Below are positions 1 to 8,052 of a DNA stretch of 50,314 bases, in pieces. Below the pieces are notes generated by a model that saw nothing but the letters and a program-made list of their open reading frames with translations, did no database searches and had not been told where the DNA came from. Origin of the DNA: Virgibacillus aidingensis. Its GTDB lineage: Bacteria; Bacillota; Bacilli; Bacillales; Amphibacillaceae. The DNA lies in contig NZ_WIXN01000025.1 in the NCBI RefSeq assembly GCF_010994035.1, forward strand, positions 1-50,314, written 5' to 3'. Both the position numbers and the translations under genes were made by a program. How positions within the stretch are numbered: position 1 is the first letter of the stretch; each line of letters opens with the position of its first letter.

Positions 1-131
1 CGAGCTACCCCAAAAATCGATCGAGCTACCCCAAAAATCGATCGAGCTACCCCAAAAATCGATCGAGCTGCCCGAAAAATCGATCGAGCTACCCCAAAAA
101 TCGATCGAGCTACCCCAAAAATCGATCGAGC
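1..131. repeat. Tandem 21-bp direct repeats at left edge
   Basis: Six head-to-tail copies of a 21-bp unit (CGAGCTACCCCAAAAATCGA plus T) start at 1, 22, 43, 64, 85 and 106, with a partial seventh from 127. The copy at 64 differs at two positions (G for A and G for C). Each junction is ATCGATCGAG, itself rich in palindromes. There are no spacers, so this is not CRISPR. The array starts at or before the window edge, so its true copy number is unknown. No coding frame is evident. Confidence 0.95.
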
Positions 132-441
132 CGAATATAGCATCCACCTCTACTTTATAGATGACAGGGTAAAAAAATCAGGAAATCATTGCTTCGGTAT
201 CCAACTCTATTAATCTGTACTACCATTGGCCCGTGTAAGAACTCACGTTTTTAAATATATTTCCATAATTATTATTTCCTATGAAGAGGAAAACAGTCGT
301 TACTATTCTATTATTAAATGAAATAATTTTCCAAAATATCTGTACCTTTAGAATCAATTGTCGGCTTAATCATTCCAATCTTCAGATAATAGTTATATAA
401 TTTAATAGAAAGTCAAAAAAATGATAGAGGAGGAAAAGGGA
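132..441. other. Intergenic leader of the M14 peptidase gene
   Basis: About 310 bases without a recognisable gene. A possible sigma-A promoter for the peptidase lies near the end: TATAAT at 396-401 with TTCCAA at 373-378, 17-bp spacing. The -10 is perfect and the -35 weak. Nothing else was recognised. Confidence 0.45.
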
Positions 442-3114
442 ATGAGTCTGAAAAGATTTATGTGGGCTTTTCTGGCTGTTGCGGGGGTAGTCATGATTAT
501 TTTTACTTCCTTGGAATTAAACTCCACTTCCGCGTCACCTACAGCCGTGGAAAAAGAACCGCCGGAAACGGCAGTCGTTGAAATTGTCGTGCCGGACGGG
601 GAAGCTGTGGACAATCTGGCAGAAAGCGGCTATGAATTAACAGGCTATGCCAGTGATAAAAATGGGCAGCTTGAAGTTCATGCGATTGTCACAGAAGCAG
701 AAATGGAGATGCTTGAAATGGAGGGTTATGAACTGACCGTCATTCAAACATCTCAAGATGTTGAAAGAATTTTGGCAGAACGGGAAAGAAAATTAAATCA
801 GGGAATGTCTTTACTTAGTGCTGAGGACAATATTGACGTCTTCAGATCAGATTACTTCACCAATCAGTTTGGCACATTTTTATACCTGGAAGCAAAGTCA
901 AGTGCCGGTTCTCATGTGTCGATGAATGCTTCATGGGTGGATGAAAATGGGGAAGACCAAACGGCATCCATGAGAAGTAAAGTGGATTATGGGGAATATT
1001 TATATCACTATGTGCTGACGAAAATTGATTCTGTACCGGAAAATGTGGTGATTACTACCAGTCAGCAAGGGTCTGTGGAAACAGAATTAACCGAATGGAT
1101 CAGTGATGGTACTCCAGTAGGGGATGACTACCTGAGCGATTTTGTTGACCATTATATGGATCCAATAGAAATAGAAGATAGAATCCTTTCTTTAGCGGAG
1201 GAGTTTCCGGAACTGGCGGAAATAATTGAGCTGCCTTATGAAACAAATGGCTACAGAAGGCATGCCCAGGCTACGTTTGGAAATACGGCAGAGGCTGCAT
1301 TTGTCCTGACATCAGAAGCATGGGGCCATGAAGGCGGCAATGATATTACGGTGGACGTTCAAGCTGCAGAAGGAGAAAATCAGGAGCTGGAAGTCACCGT
1401 GGAAGGCAATGAGATCACGGTTGCCCTGGGGACAGATGATGCTGGTGAGCCTAATAGCACAGCAAATGATGTAATTAATGCAATCAATGACCAGGCGGGT
1501 GACCTGGTAACTGCAACCAATTACAGAGATTCCAGCGGCGATGGCGTTGTTGAGGCTGAAACAGGCATTACTTTAACTGATGGATTAAATGCACCAGATG
1601 AAATTTCCAGAGAACCACGCACGGTCAAGGCAATCCGTATTGGTAAAGAACGTGACGGATCCAAGCCAGGCGTATTGGGATATTCTCAGGAACATGCCCG
1701 TGAGTGGGTAACACCGCTGGTTTCTGTGGAGACGGCGGAAAGACTGCTGCGGAACTATTATATTGATGAGGATACGAGGGAATTAGTGGATAATCTTGAT
1801 ATCTTTATCTTACCAACAGTGAATCCGGATGGCGGGATCTTTTCATTCTATGATTACAACATGCAGCGTAAAAATATGACGAATCACTGTCCTGCTGAAA
1901 CTGGAGATCCAGGCTATCGCAACCAGTGGGGCGTTGATCTAAACAGAAACCATGCAGTCGGCTCTGTTTATGATGGATGGATTGGCGGTTCAACTAATTG
2001 TCTTTCCGGAACGTATGCCGGGCCGGAAATAGAATCTGAGCCGGAAGCAAAGAATATCGTCTGGCTGGCTGAGGAATTTGAAAATATTGAATTTGCGATG
2101 AATATTCATGCCCATGGCGGTTACTTTATGTGGTCTCCAGGAGCTTATGATGCAGACCGCAATCCATTACCGCGCCCTACAGCAGGGGAAGAGGCTTACT
2201 ACTGGCAGGCTTCAGAACATATATTGACTGAAATCAAAAACCATCGCGGCACTGTCATTCATCCGGGAAGAACAGGTCCGATTCCGGATGTGCTGTATTC
2301 AGCAGGGGGCAACTCTGCCGATGCGTTATGGTATAACCATGACATATATGCATGGAACTTTGAAGTAGGTGCACAACTATGGGATGAGGAAAGAGATCGA
2401 TGGGTAAGTGTTGGTTTCCAGCCTGAATTTGAAGAAGGCCATGAAGAAGCAATGGAATTTGCAAACGGGCTCATTGGTTTATTCGAGGTTGCGCTTGAAA
2501 ATGCCAATGATGATGTAAACCCGGAAACTTGGATCTCACCGGAAGCAGGAACATACAATGATCCTGTGGAGGTCGACTTTGAGATGAGTGAACCGGCTAC
2601 GGTATATTATACACTGGACGGTTCCAGACCAACATTTGATTCCGACGTAATTAATGTGGCCGGAACAAGAATGGCTGGAGAAAAACTGACGATTGAAGAA
2701 TCAACAACGATCAAATGGTTCTCCGTAGACCCGGCAGGAAATATTGAAAACAATTATGACCCTGAAGGAGAAGACAATAACTATAATGAAGCTGAAATTG
2801 TTATTGACTATCTTCCTGAAGGTGTAAGCGCAGCAGGCATTAAGTCGCTTGTAGAACGCTTTGAAAACGAAGAGGATTTTGCTGATGAAGCAGCACCTCG
2901 TACGCTTAAAGCCCATTTATCCGCAGTGGATCTGTTTGAAAAGCAGGGTGATGCGGACAAAGTCTTAAGGCATATGAACAGTTTCTTGCTGCTGCTGAAT
3001 CATCAGAATGACAATGATTTAATCTCCGGTAAAGCCTATCGAATTATTGAAGGCTACTCAAATGAGTTAATTGATTTATGGTCATCTGAATCAGATGCCG
3101 GAGAAGCTATGTAG
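442..3114 (+). CDS. Secreted M14 zinc carboxypeptidase with FIMAH domain
   Basis: An 890-aa extracellular metallocarboxypeptidase, probably removing C-terminal residues from peptides outside the cell. The ATG at 442 is chosen over 421 because AGGAGG at 428-433 lies just upstream of it and inside the longer version. Residues 1-30 form a signal peptide. Catalytic features of family M14 are visible: HxxE at H418/E421 (QEHAREW), a third zinc ligand near H556 (NIHAHGG), and the general base E641 (WNFEVG). A beta-rich domain of about 85 residues is inserted just before the HxxE motif. Residues about 690-780 resemble a chitobiase/HEX C-terminal domain (TLDGSRPTF). The last 80 residues match the FIMAH domain of Bacillus exoenzymes. 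There is no LPxTG signal, so the nearby sortase is not an obvious partner. Confidence 0.9.
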   Translation: MSLKRFMWAFLAVAGVVMIIFTSLELNSTSASPTAVEKEPPETAVVEIVVPDGEAVDNLAESGYELTGYASDKNGQLEVHAIVTEAEMEMLEMEGYELTVIQTSQDVERILAERERKLNQGMSLLSAEDNIDVFRSDYFTNQFGTFLYLEAKSSAGSHVSMNASWVDENGEDQTASMRSKVDYGEYLYHYVLTKIDSVPENVVITTSQQGSVETELTEWISDGTPVGDDYLSDFVDHYMDPIEIEDRILSLAEEFPELAEIIELPYETNGYRRHAQATFGNTAEAAFVLTSEAWGHEGGNDITVDVQAAEGENQELEVTVEGNEITVALGTDDAGEPNSTANDVINAINDQAGDLVTATNYRDSSGDGVVEAETGITLTDGLNAPDEISREPRTVKAIRIGKERDGSKPGVLGYSQEHAREWVTPLVSVETAERLLRNYYIDEDTRELVDNLDIFILPTVNPDGGIFSFYDYNMQRKNMTNHCPAETGDPGYRNQWGVDLNRNHAVGSVYDGWIGGSTNCLSGTYAGPEIESEPEAKNIVWLAEEFENIEFAMNIHAHGGYFMWSPGAYDADRNPLPRPTAGEEAYYWQASEHILTEIKNHRGTVIHPGRTGPIPDVLYSAGGNSADALWYNHDIYAWNFEVGAQLWDEERDRWVSVGFQPEFEEGHEEAMEFANGLIGLFEVALENANDDVNPETWISPEAGTYNDPVEVDFEMSEPATVYYTLDGSRPTFDSDVINVAGTRMAGEKLTIEESTTIKWFSVDPAGNIENNYDPEGEDNNYNEAEIVIDYLPEGVSAAGIKSLVERFENEEDFADEAAPRTLKAHLSAVDLFEKQGDADKVLRHMNSFLLLLNHQNDNDLISGKAYRIIEGYSNELIDLWSSESDAGEAM

Positions 3115-3127
3115 TAACATATGCTGC

Positions 3128-3172
3128 AAAAAAAGCAGGGGAATGTGCCGGAGGGCCATTTTCCTGCTTTTT
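3128..3172 (+). terminator. Rho-independent terminator after M14 peptidase
   Basis: A long inverted repeat, AAAAAGCAGGGGAATG with CATTTTCCTGCTTTTT, ends in a T-run 14 bases after the peptidase stop. One A/G difference is tolerated in the stem. Confidence 0.85.
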
Positions 3173-3310
3173 CATGGTAACATAAGTAATTTCGATAGAT
3201 GTACAGGTTCTATAGCTGAGACCTATGATAACTATAGGGAACCCCTTATTGATCATGCACCACTCATGATCTATCCTTAAATATAAGGTAAATATAAGGA
3301 GGTTTTATGA

Positions 3311-3550
3311 ATGGAAAAAGCAGTATTTTATCATGCCGGCTGTCCTGTTTGTGTGGATGCAGAGAAAATGGTCCTGGATTATTTGGATAAATCCAAGGTA
3401 GACGTCGAAGTGGTTGATTTTAATAATGATGCTTCCAAGATAAGCGAAGCAGAATCTGCAGGGGTAAAATCGGTACCTGCCCTTGTATTAAATGGACAAA
3501 CATATCATATCAATCACGGAGCAAGTATGGAAGAAGTTAAAAACGGTTAA
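3311..3550 (+). CDS. Small CxxC thioredoxin/glutaredoxin-like protein
   Basis: A 79-aa cytosolic protein with a thioredoxin-fold redox motif CPVC (C11/C14) in the glutaredoxin-like context FYHAGCPVC, and a cis-Pro segment KSVPALVLNG. It probably acts as a thiol-disulfide exchange or persulfide carrier protein; the substrate is unknown. The start is fixed by AAGGAGG at 3296-3302, eight bases upstream. It is a single-gene unit between two terminators. It differs in sequence from the CPFC glutaredoxin in the sulfur island at 46483. Confidence 0.8.
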   Translation: MEKAVFYHAGCPVCVDAEKMVLDYLDKSKVDVEVVDFNNDASKISEAESAGVKSVPALVLNGQTYHINHGASMEEVKNG

Positions 3551-3561
3551 TAAAAATAAAA

Positions 3562-3596
3562 ACGGGAGGCATATTTTCAGCACCTCTCGTTTTTTT
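3562..3596 (+). terminator. Terminator after thioredoxin-like gene
   Basis: Stem ACGGGAGG with CCTCTCGT (one G-T pair) is followed by seven T residues, directly after the stop codon. Confidence 0.8.
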
Positions 3597-3639
3597 GCAT
3601 TTTCATCATTCCTGTTCAGTCCGGCTTCAGGATTTAAGT

Positions 3640-4530
3640 TCAGGAAACAGCTTTGATTGCTTTCATGATTTGCCCTATAAATGTTTGGGTGGTTGCACAT
3701 ATAAATTTATTTTTTCTATATATAAAGCCGATTTCCCTTTGGGGTGTCGGGTTTATTAATTTTACTTTAACAACCCCCGGGTTATTAAGTGTGTCCAGAT
3801 AAGGTTCAGGCAGAATAGTGGCACCAATCCCCTCAGAAACCATTTGGATGATAGATTCCAGGGTGGTCATTTCCAAGACAGGATTCAGTTTAAAACCGAG
3901 TTCCCTGCAGTAAGTGTCAATAAGCTGACGGAGATAATAACTTTCCGGAAATAAAATAGTGGACACATTCTCTAACGTCTTCATATCCACTTCTTTTAAG
4001 TGAGCCAGTGGATGCTCTGAATAAACTGCGAGAGATAATTCTTCTGTAAATAGTGGCATGGAATCAAATTCCTTTTCCTCCACAGGCAAAAATGTAATCC
4101 CCAGATCTAACTCGTTTTCAAGTAATTCTTTTTTGATATCATTGGTTTTAAGTCCATAAACAGACAACTTCACATTCGGATATAGCTGCTTAAATTGTTT
4201 GATTGCAGGCGAAAGTAAATAGTTTACACATGTCAGAAGGGAGCCGATTTCCAGTTTACCTCTTTGAAGTTCATTTAAATCTCTCAGTGCAGCTTCGGCC
4301 TGTTCGATTTCAAAAAATACGGATTGGCCATGTTTTAATAAAATTTTCCCTGCCTCGGTTAAGGCAATTTTTTTGCCGATCCGGTCAAATAAAGGAATCC
4401 CCACTTCATCTTCCAATCGCTTTATTTGTTCACTCAGTGTGGGCTGTGAGATCTTCAGCTTTTCGGCTGCCCTTGTAAAGTGCAGTTCTTTACTTACCAC
4501 CATAAAATACTCCAATTGTCTTAATTCCAT
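3640..4530 (-). CDS. LysR family transcriptional regulator
   Basis: A 296-aa LysR regulator. Residues 1-60 carry the winged helix-turn-helix (AAEKLKISQPTLSEQIKRLE) and the remainder is the periplasmic-binding-protein-like effector domain. The start has GGGGAT five bases upstream. LysR genes usually lie divergent from their target, but here the upstream gene (DUF378) is on the same strand and separated by a terminator. The target therefore cannot be read from position, and autoregulation from the 4531-4690 gap is the only local guess. Confidence 0.9.
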   Translation of the reverse strand: MELRQLEYFMVVSKELHFTRAAEKLKISQPTLSEQIKRLEDEVGIPLFDRIGKKIALTEAGKILLKHGQSVFFEIEQAEAALRDLNELQRGKLEIGSLLTCVNYLLSPAIKQFKQLYPNVKLSVYGLKTNDIKKELLENELDLGITFLPVEEKEFDSMPLFTEELSLAVYSEHPLAHLKEVDMKTLENVSTILFPESYYLRQLIDTYCRELGFKLNPVLEMTTLESIIQMVSEGIGATILPEPYLDTLNNPGVVKVKLINPTPQREIGFIYRKNKFICATTQTFIGQIMKAIKAVS

Positions 4531-4691
4531 ATTTATCCCCTTAAATGATAGGCTTTACATTTATTATGAAGGAAATCATAGGCAAACGCAATGGTATGGT
4601 TTATGTCAGGGATAATGGATGACAGGACTTTGCTTTTTTAATAATGTCCATAACTCTTGTATGAAAATTTATATATAAAAAAGGAAAGGCA

Positions 4692-4719
4692 GAAGCCATA
4701 CAAAAAAATGCATGGCTTC
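4692..4719 (-). terminator. Terminator after DUF378 gene
   Basis: Perfect 8-bp stem GAAGCCAT/ATGGCTTC with a T-rich tail on the minus strand, just past the DUF378 stop. Confidence 0.7.
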
Positions 4720-4734
4720 CTGAATCAATGTCTG

Positions 4735-5043
4735 CTATCTTTTATAGGTGTCATCGTCCTCGCTTCGGATGTCCGATGCGTTTCTTTCTTCTCCAAACTC
4801 TGTTCCATAACTTAAATTTCGTTGTTCGTTTCTTGAAGTGTTTCCTTCTTCCATTGGTTCAAATAATAAAGTTATACAATACAGCGCACTTAAACCAACT
4901 AAAGCATAAACCAGTCTGGCAAGCGCTGATTCCTGACCGCCAAAAATGGCAGCGACCAGATCAAATTGAAAGAACCCAATCAGACCCCAGTTTATTCCAC
5001 CTATAATTAATAATGTGAGCGCTATTCGTTTTAACACTTCCAT
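4735..5043 (-). CDS. DUF378 family membrane protein
   Basis: A 102-aa protein of the DUF378 (YuzA-like) family. It has two hydrophobic segments, about residues 5-25 and 42-62, with the family signature GGINWGLIGFF. The hydrophilic tail of about 40 residues (NTSRNEQRNLS...) is longer than in many members. The start at 5043 is preceded by GGAGGTGA; the longer frame to 5097 would contain that ribosome site. The function is unknown in the family, and it is monocistronic here. Confidence 0.8.
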   Translation of the reverse strand: MEVLKRIALTLLIIGGINWGLIGFFQFDLVAAIFGGQESALARLVYALVGLSALYCITLLFEPMEEGNTSRNEQRNLSYGTEFGEERNASDIRSEDDDTYKR

Positions 5044-5450
5044 AATTTTCACCTCCAAAAAGCTTTTATGTGAAAAGAAGTTACGTCTTCCTTTCAATTT
5101 TTTGCTATTATTGATTATTTATACCCCAGGACAAATAAAATTTTGAAAAAGTTTTTACCTGCAGGAGAAATGGAAATGAGGTTATAAATTGCACGCGAAT
5201 GCCGGCAGGGAACATGCTTATCGTTTTTATATGCTGCATACAAGAAATAAAATCACCTGGGCAGGGGAAGCATGTGAAAATACAATAGTGCTTTGGCTGG
5301 GCTGGCCGAACATGAAATTTGCATACCGCGAATGAAAAATGGCTGGAAAGGGTACAAGGAAAGTATTCCTATTTGAACACCAGATGCGGGCAGTCCTGAG
5401 TCATGAAGGGCTGACTGTGAGGTCATTTTAAAAAAAGAGGTGATTGGCAT
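5044..5450. other. Intergenic region, nothing recognised
   Basis: About 400 bases between the divergent DUF378 and gamma-glutamyltransferase genes. Short open frames on both strands have no ribosome site and resemble nothing known. The only functional element seen is AGAGGTGA just upstream of the ATG at 5451. Confidence 0.5.
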
Positions 5451-7169
5451 ATGAGTTTAAAAGAAATTTTTGACAATCAAAAACCAGTTGGAGATACTGC
5501 GAAATATTATACGGCAAGGGGAGAGGATGGCATGGTATCCTCCCCGGTTAAGGAAGCTGCAGAGGCAGGGGAAGAAGTACTGAAAGAAGGGGGGAATGCG
5601 ATTGATGCTGTCATTGCCATGCAGCTTGCTTTAACTGTAGTGGAAGGAATGAATACAAGTATTGCTGCGGGCGGCTATATTTTATATTACGATAATAAAA
5701 CGAAGAAAACAAAGGTGATAAACGGTCACAGCAAAGCACCGGGAGCCACAACACCTGATATATTTTACAATAAAAACGGGGAACTGGCTCCCTTTGATGA
5801 ACGGTCTGTCAGCGCAAAATCGGCAGGTGTTCCGGGAATTATGAAAGCCCTGGAATTGGCCCATGAAACTTATGGAAGCAAGTCGCTGGAACGGCTCATT
5901 GACCCGGCTATTGGGCTGGCGGAAAATGATTACCGTGTCAGCAGCCTGTGGGAGCGGACGATAGATAATTTTAAAGACCGAATGGGAGACGAAGCAAGGA
6001 AGATATTTGTTCCTGGCGGCAAGCCGTTGGTAGAAGGGGATGTCATTCGCCAGCCGGATCTTGCCAAGACTTTGAAAATCATTCGAAAAGAAGGGTTTTC
6101 TTCTGTTTATGAAGGAGAAATTGCCGATGCGATCGTAGAGACTTTAGAAAAAATGGGCGGCATTATGAAAAAGGAGGATTTAAAAAACTATAAGGCTTCT
6201 ATTGAGGAACCATTATGGGGGAGCTACAAAGGATATGAACTGGCATTTCCTGCACCGCCAAATGGAGGAGGATTAGCCATATCCCAGCTGCTGAAAATGT
6301 TTGAAAAGCTGAATATCAGCCAATATGGTGTGCATTCCTGGGAAAAATATCATCTCGTTGCAGAGTCAATCAGGCTGGTACTGGCTGATCAGCAGACACA
6401 TATAGCGGATCCTTCTTTCGTTAAAATACCATTAAGGGGTTTATTTGCGGATCAATATATAGAAGAGAGATTAAAACTCATTGATTTTAAGGAACGGAAA
6501 CAGGAAATAGCACCCGGCGACCCGTGGAAATATGAAGAAAGCAGGCCAAATTATAAACAAAAACAGGATAAAAGCTTCCATGGGATGGAAACTACACATT
6601 TCACAGCGATAGACAAATGGGGAAATGTTGCTGCATGCACATCATCTATTGAGCGGATTTTCGGATCGGGGATTATGGTTCCCGGCTATGGCTTCATGAT
6701 GAATAATGATTTAACGGATTTTAATCCGGAGCCTGGAACGGTAAATGCAGCGGAGGCAAACAAATTTGCAGTGAGTTCCAAGTCTCCGACGATTGTTTTT
6801 CATGAAGGCAAGCCGTTTTTCACACTCGGCTCACCTGGTGCGGAAACGATTGTCGGCTCTGTTGCACAAGTGCTGCTGCATGTCCTTGATTATAAAATGG
6901 ATCTGGGGGAGGCCATTGATGAACCGCGGATATTCAATAACCCACAGCTTTCCTGGCAATGGGAAGACGGCATTAATGAACAGGCGATGGAGAAATTAAC
7001 GGAATTGGGATACAAACTGGATAGAGGTTTTGAAAAAGTATCCGCAGATGACCGGCTTGGGGATGTCAAAGGTATTATGATTAATCCATGGAACGGAAAA
7101 TTGTACGGAACCGCAGATTCACCAAGACCGGGAAGAGCAATTGGTTTAGATGTCGGCAAGGGAAAATAA
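5451..7169 (+). CDS. Gamma-glutamyltransferase, cytosolic YwrD-like type
   Basis: A 572-aa Ntn-hydrolase of the gamma-glutamyltranspeptidase family, cleaving or transferring gamma-glutamyl groups from glutathione-like or polyglutamyl substrates. The autoprocessing nucleophile motif is METTHFTAID, with Thr381 aligning to the E. coli nucleophile. A downstream FGSGI segment and the GGPP-like substrate loop (LGSPGAETIVG) are present. No signal peptide is visible, unlike secreted Ggt and like B. subtilis YwrD. The ribosome site AGAGGTGA supports the start. It is flanked by a terminator and stands alone. The physiological substrate is uncertain. Confidence 0.9.
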   Translation: MSLKEIFDNQKPVGDTAKYYTARGEDGMVSSPVKEAAEAGEEVLKEGGNAIDAVIAMQLALTVVEGMNTSIAAGGYILYYDNKTKKTKVINGHSKAPGATTPDIFYNKNGELAPFDERSVSAKSAGVPGIMKALELAHETYGSKSLERLIDPAIGLAENDYRVSSLWERTIDNFKDRMGDEARKIFVPGGKPLVEGDVIRQPDLAKTLKIIRKEGFSSVYEGEIADAIVETLEKMGGIMKKEDLKNYKASIEEPLWGSYKGYELAFPAPPNGGGLAISQLLKMFEKLNISQYGVHSWEKYHLVAESIRLVLADQQTHIADPSFVKIPLRGLFADQYIEERLKLIDFKERKQEIAPGDPWKYEESRPNYKQKQDKSFHGMETTHFTAIDKWGNVAACTSSIERIFGSGIMVPGYGFMMNNDLTDFNPEPGTVNAAEANKFAVSSKSPTIVFHEGKPFFTLGSPGAETIVGSVAQVLLHVLDYKMDLGEAIDEPRIFNNPQLSWQWEDGINEQAMEKLTELGYKLDRGFEKVSADDRLGDVKGIMINPWNGKLYGTADSPRPGRAIGLDVGKGK

Positions 7170-7173
7170 AAGT

Positions 7174-7218
7174 AAAGAGGCATCAGCAAATGCAGCGATT
7201 TGCGGGATGCCTCTTTTT
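7174..7218 (+). terminator. Terminator after gamma-glutamyltransferase
   Basis: Stem AAAGAGGCATC with GATGCCTCTTT and a T-run, five bases after the stop. Confidence 0.85.
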
Positions 7219-7334
7219 GGTTTAGAGGGATGCTGTTGAGTGTTGTTGCCAAACTGCTGATTCTCAGCGGGAAAAGGAAAAAGGGATTTTTAGTCTATTG
7301 AGCTGTTATCTGTTTAGGTCCTGTTTACATATGA

Positions 7335-7371
7335 AAAATGGGACGAGGTACCTGTCCCCTCGTCCCATTTT
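7335..7371 (-). terminator. Terminator of KGG gene, carries dispersed-repeat core
   Basis: Perfect 14-bp stem AAAATGGGACGAGG/CCTCGTCCCATTTT abutting the KGG-gene stop, with a T-run on the minus strand. Stem and loop contain GGTACCTGTCCC, the core shared with repeats at 14313 and 28058-28272. Confidence 0.85.
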
Positions 7372-7372
7372 C

Positions 7373-7780
7373 TTAAGAGTTGTTATTGTTGTTGTTATTT
7401 TGCTGGCGGCTTCTTCCGCCTTTTTTGCCGATTTCCTCATAGAATTCTTGATCATGGTTGCGGGAAGTAGTTTCTCCACCCTTTTGTCCTATATCCTGAT
7501 AGAACTCCTGATCATGGTTGCGTGAGGTTTTTTCCCCGCCTTTTTGGCCGATCTCTTCGTAAAACTCCTGATCATATTTCTGAGAAGTAGTTTCTCCGCC
7601 TTTTTGCCCGATTTCCTCATAGAACTCCTGATCATGATTTTTGGAAGTGGCATTACCGCCCTTTTGTCCTATATCTTGATAGAACTCCTGATCATGATTT
7701 CTTGCTGTTTTGTTTCCGCCCTTTTGTCCTGCTTCCTCACGGGACATTTTGTTGTTATTGTTCTTTTTGTTTTGAGCCAT
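7373..7780 (-). CDS. KGG-repeat general stress protein (GsiB-like)
   Basis: A 135-aa, very hydrophilic protein built from about five 20-residue repeats of the type GQKGGxxTSxNHDQEFYxxI, ending in an Asn-rich tail. It belongs to the stress-induced KGG (GsiB/Con-10) family, which is linked to desiccation, salt and general stress and is probably intrinsically disordered. The DNA repeats with a 60-bp period. The ATG at 7780 is chosen over 7789 because GGAG sits nine bases upstream of it. It lies downstream of the 52-aa gene and the Ntn-hydrolase gene on the same strand, with a 107-bp gap holding a possible sigma-B promoter. Confidence 0.85.
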   Translation of the reverse strand: MAQNKKNNNNKMSREEAGQKGGNKTARNHDQEFYQDIGQKGGNATSKNHDQEFYEEIGQKGGETTSQKYDQEFYEEIGQKGGEKTSRNHDQEFYQDIGQKGGETTSRNHDQEFYEEIGKKGGRSRQQNNNNNNNS

Positions 7781-7834
7781 CGGTAACATCTCCTTTCGAT
7801 AGTTTAGGCGGTGAGATCGCCTTACATTTGTTTG

Positions 7835-7860
7835 TTTTCCACGTATGGTATTTTCTAAAC
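7835..7860 (-). promoter_or_regulatory. Possible sigma-B promoter of KGG gene
   Basis: On the minus strand, GTTTAG is followed after 14 bases by GGAAAA, close to the sigma-B consensus GTTTAA-N12-15-GGGWAW. It lies 55 bases upstream of a gene whose family is classically sigma-B dependent. The -10 match is imperfect. Confidence 0.4.
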
Positions 7861-7887
7861 CTTATTTTGTTGAGATTTATTTAAAAA

Positions 7888-8046
7888 CTATTTTTTATGT
7901 CTTCCGTTTAGCTTGTCCATCACGTTCTTGGCTACATTTTCTTTTTCTTTTTTTTCTTTATCTTTTAATTCAAATTCCAGCCTGTCTTCCTTCGTCAAAT
8001 TGAAATACCGCTCTTTTTTTGGAGGTTCTTTTTTATTTGATGTCAT
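7888..8046 (-). CDS. Small basic hypothetical protein, 52 aa
   Basis: A 52-residue Lys/Glu-rich protein running from MTSNKKEPPKKERYF to KLNGRHKK. AGGAGG lies nine bases before the ATG, inside the last codons of the upstream Ntn-hydrolase gene, so the two are almost certainly cotranscribed and possibly translationally coupled (6-bp gap). The sequence predicts a single charged helix (TKEDRLEFELKDKEKK) with no membrane segment. I do not recognise the family. The context suggests a small partner or stress protein of the operon. Confidence 0.75.
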   Translation of the reverse strand: MTSNKKEPPKKERYFNLTKEDRLEFELKDKEKKEKENVAKNVMDKLNGRHKK

Positions 8047-8052
8047 CGCAAA

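Noticed and set aside
1-131. CRISPR-like repeat array
   Set aside because: Units are strictly head to tail with no spacers; no cas genes.
5451-7169. Secreted gamma-glutamyltransferase (Ggt/CapD type)
   Set aside because: No signal peptide at the well-supported start, so the cytosolic YwrD-like type is favoured.
7544-7786. Plus-strand frames opposite the KGG gene
   Set aside because: Antisense shadow of a 60-bp repeat; no ribosome site and no known similarity.
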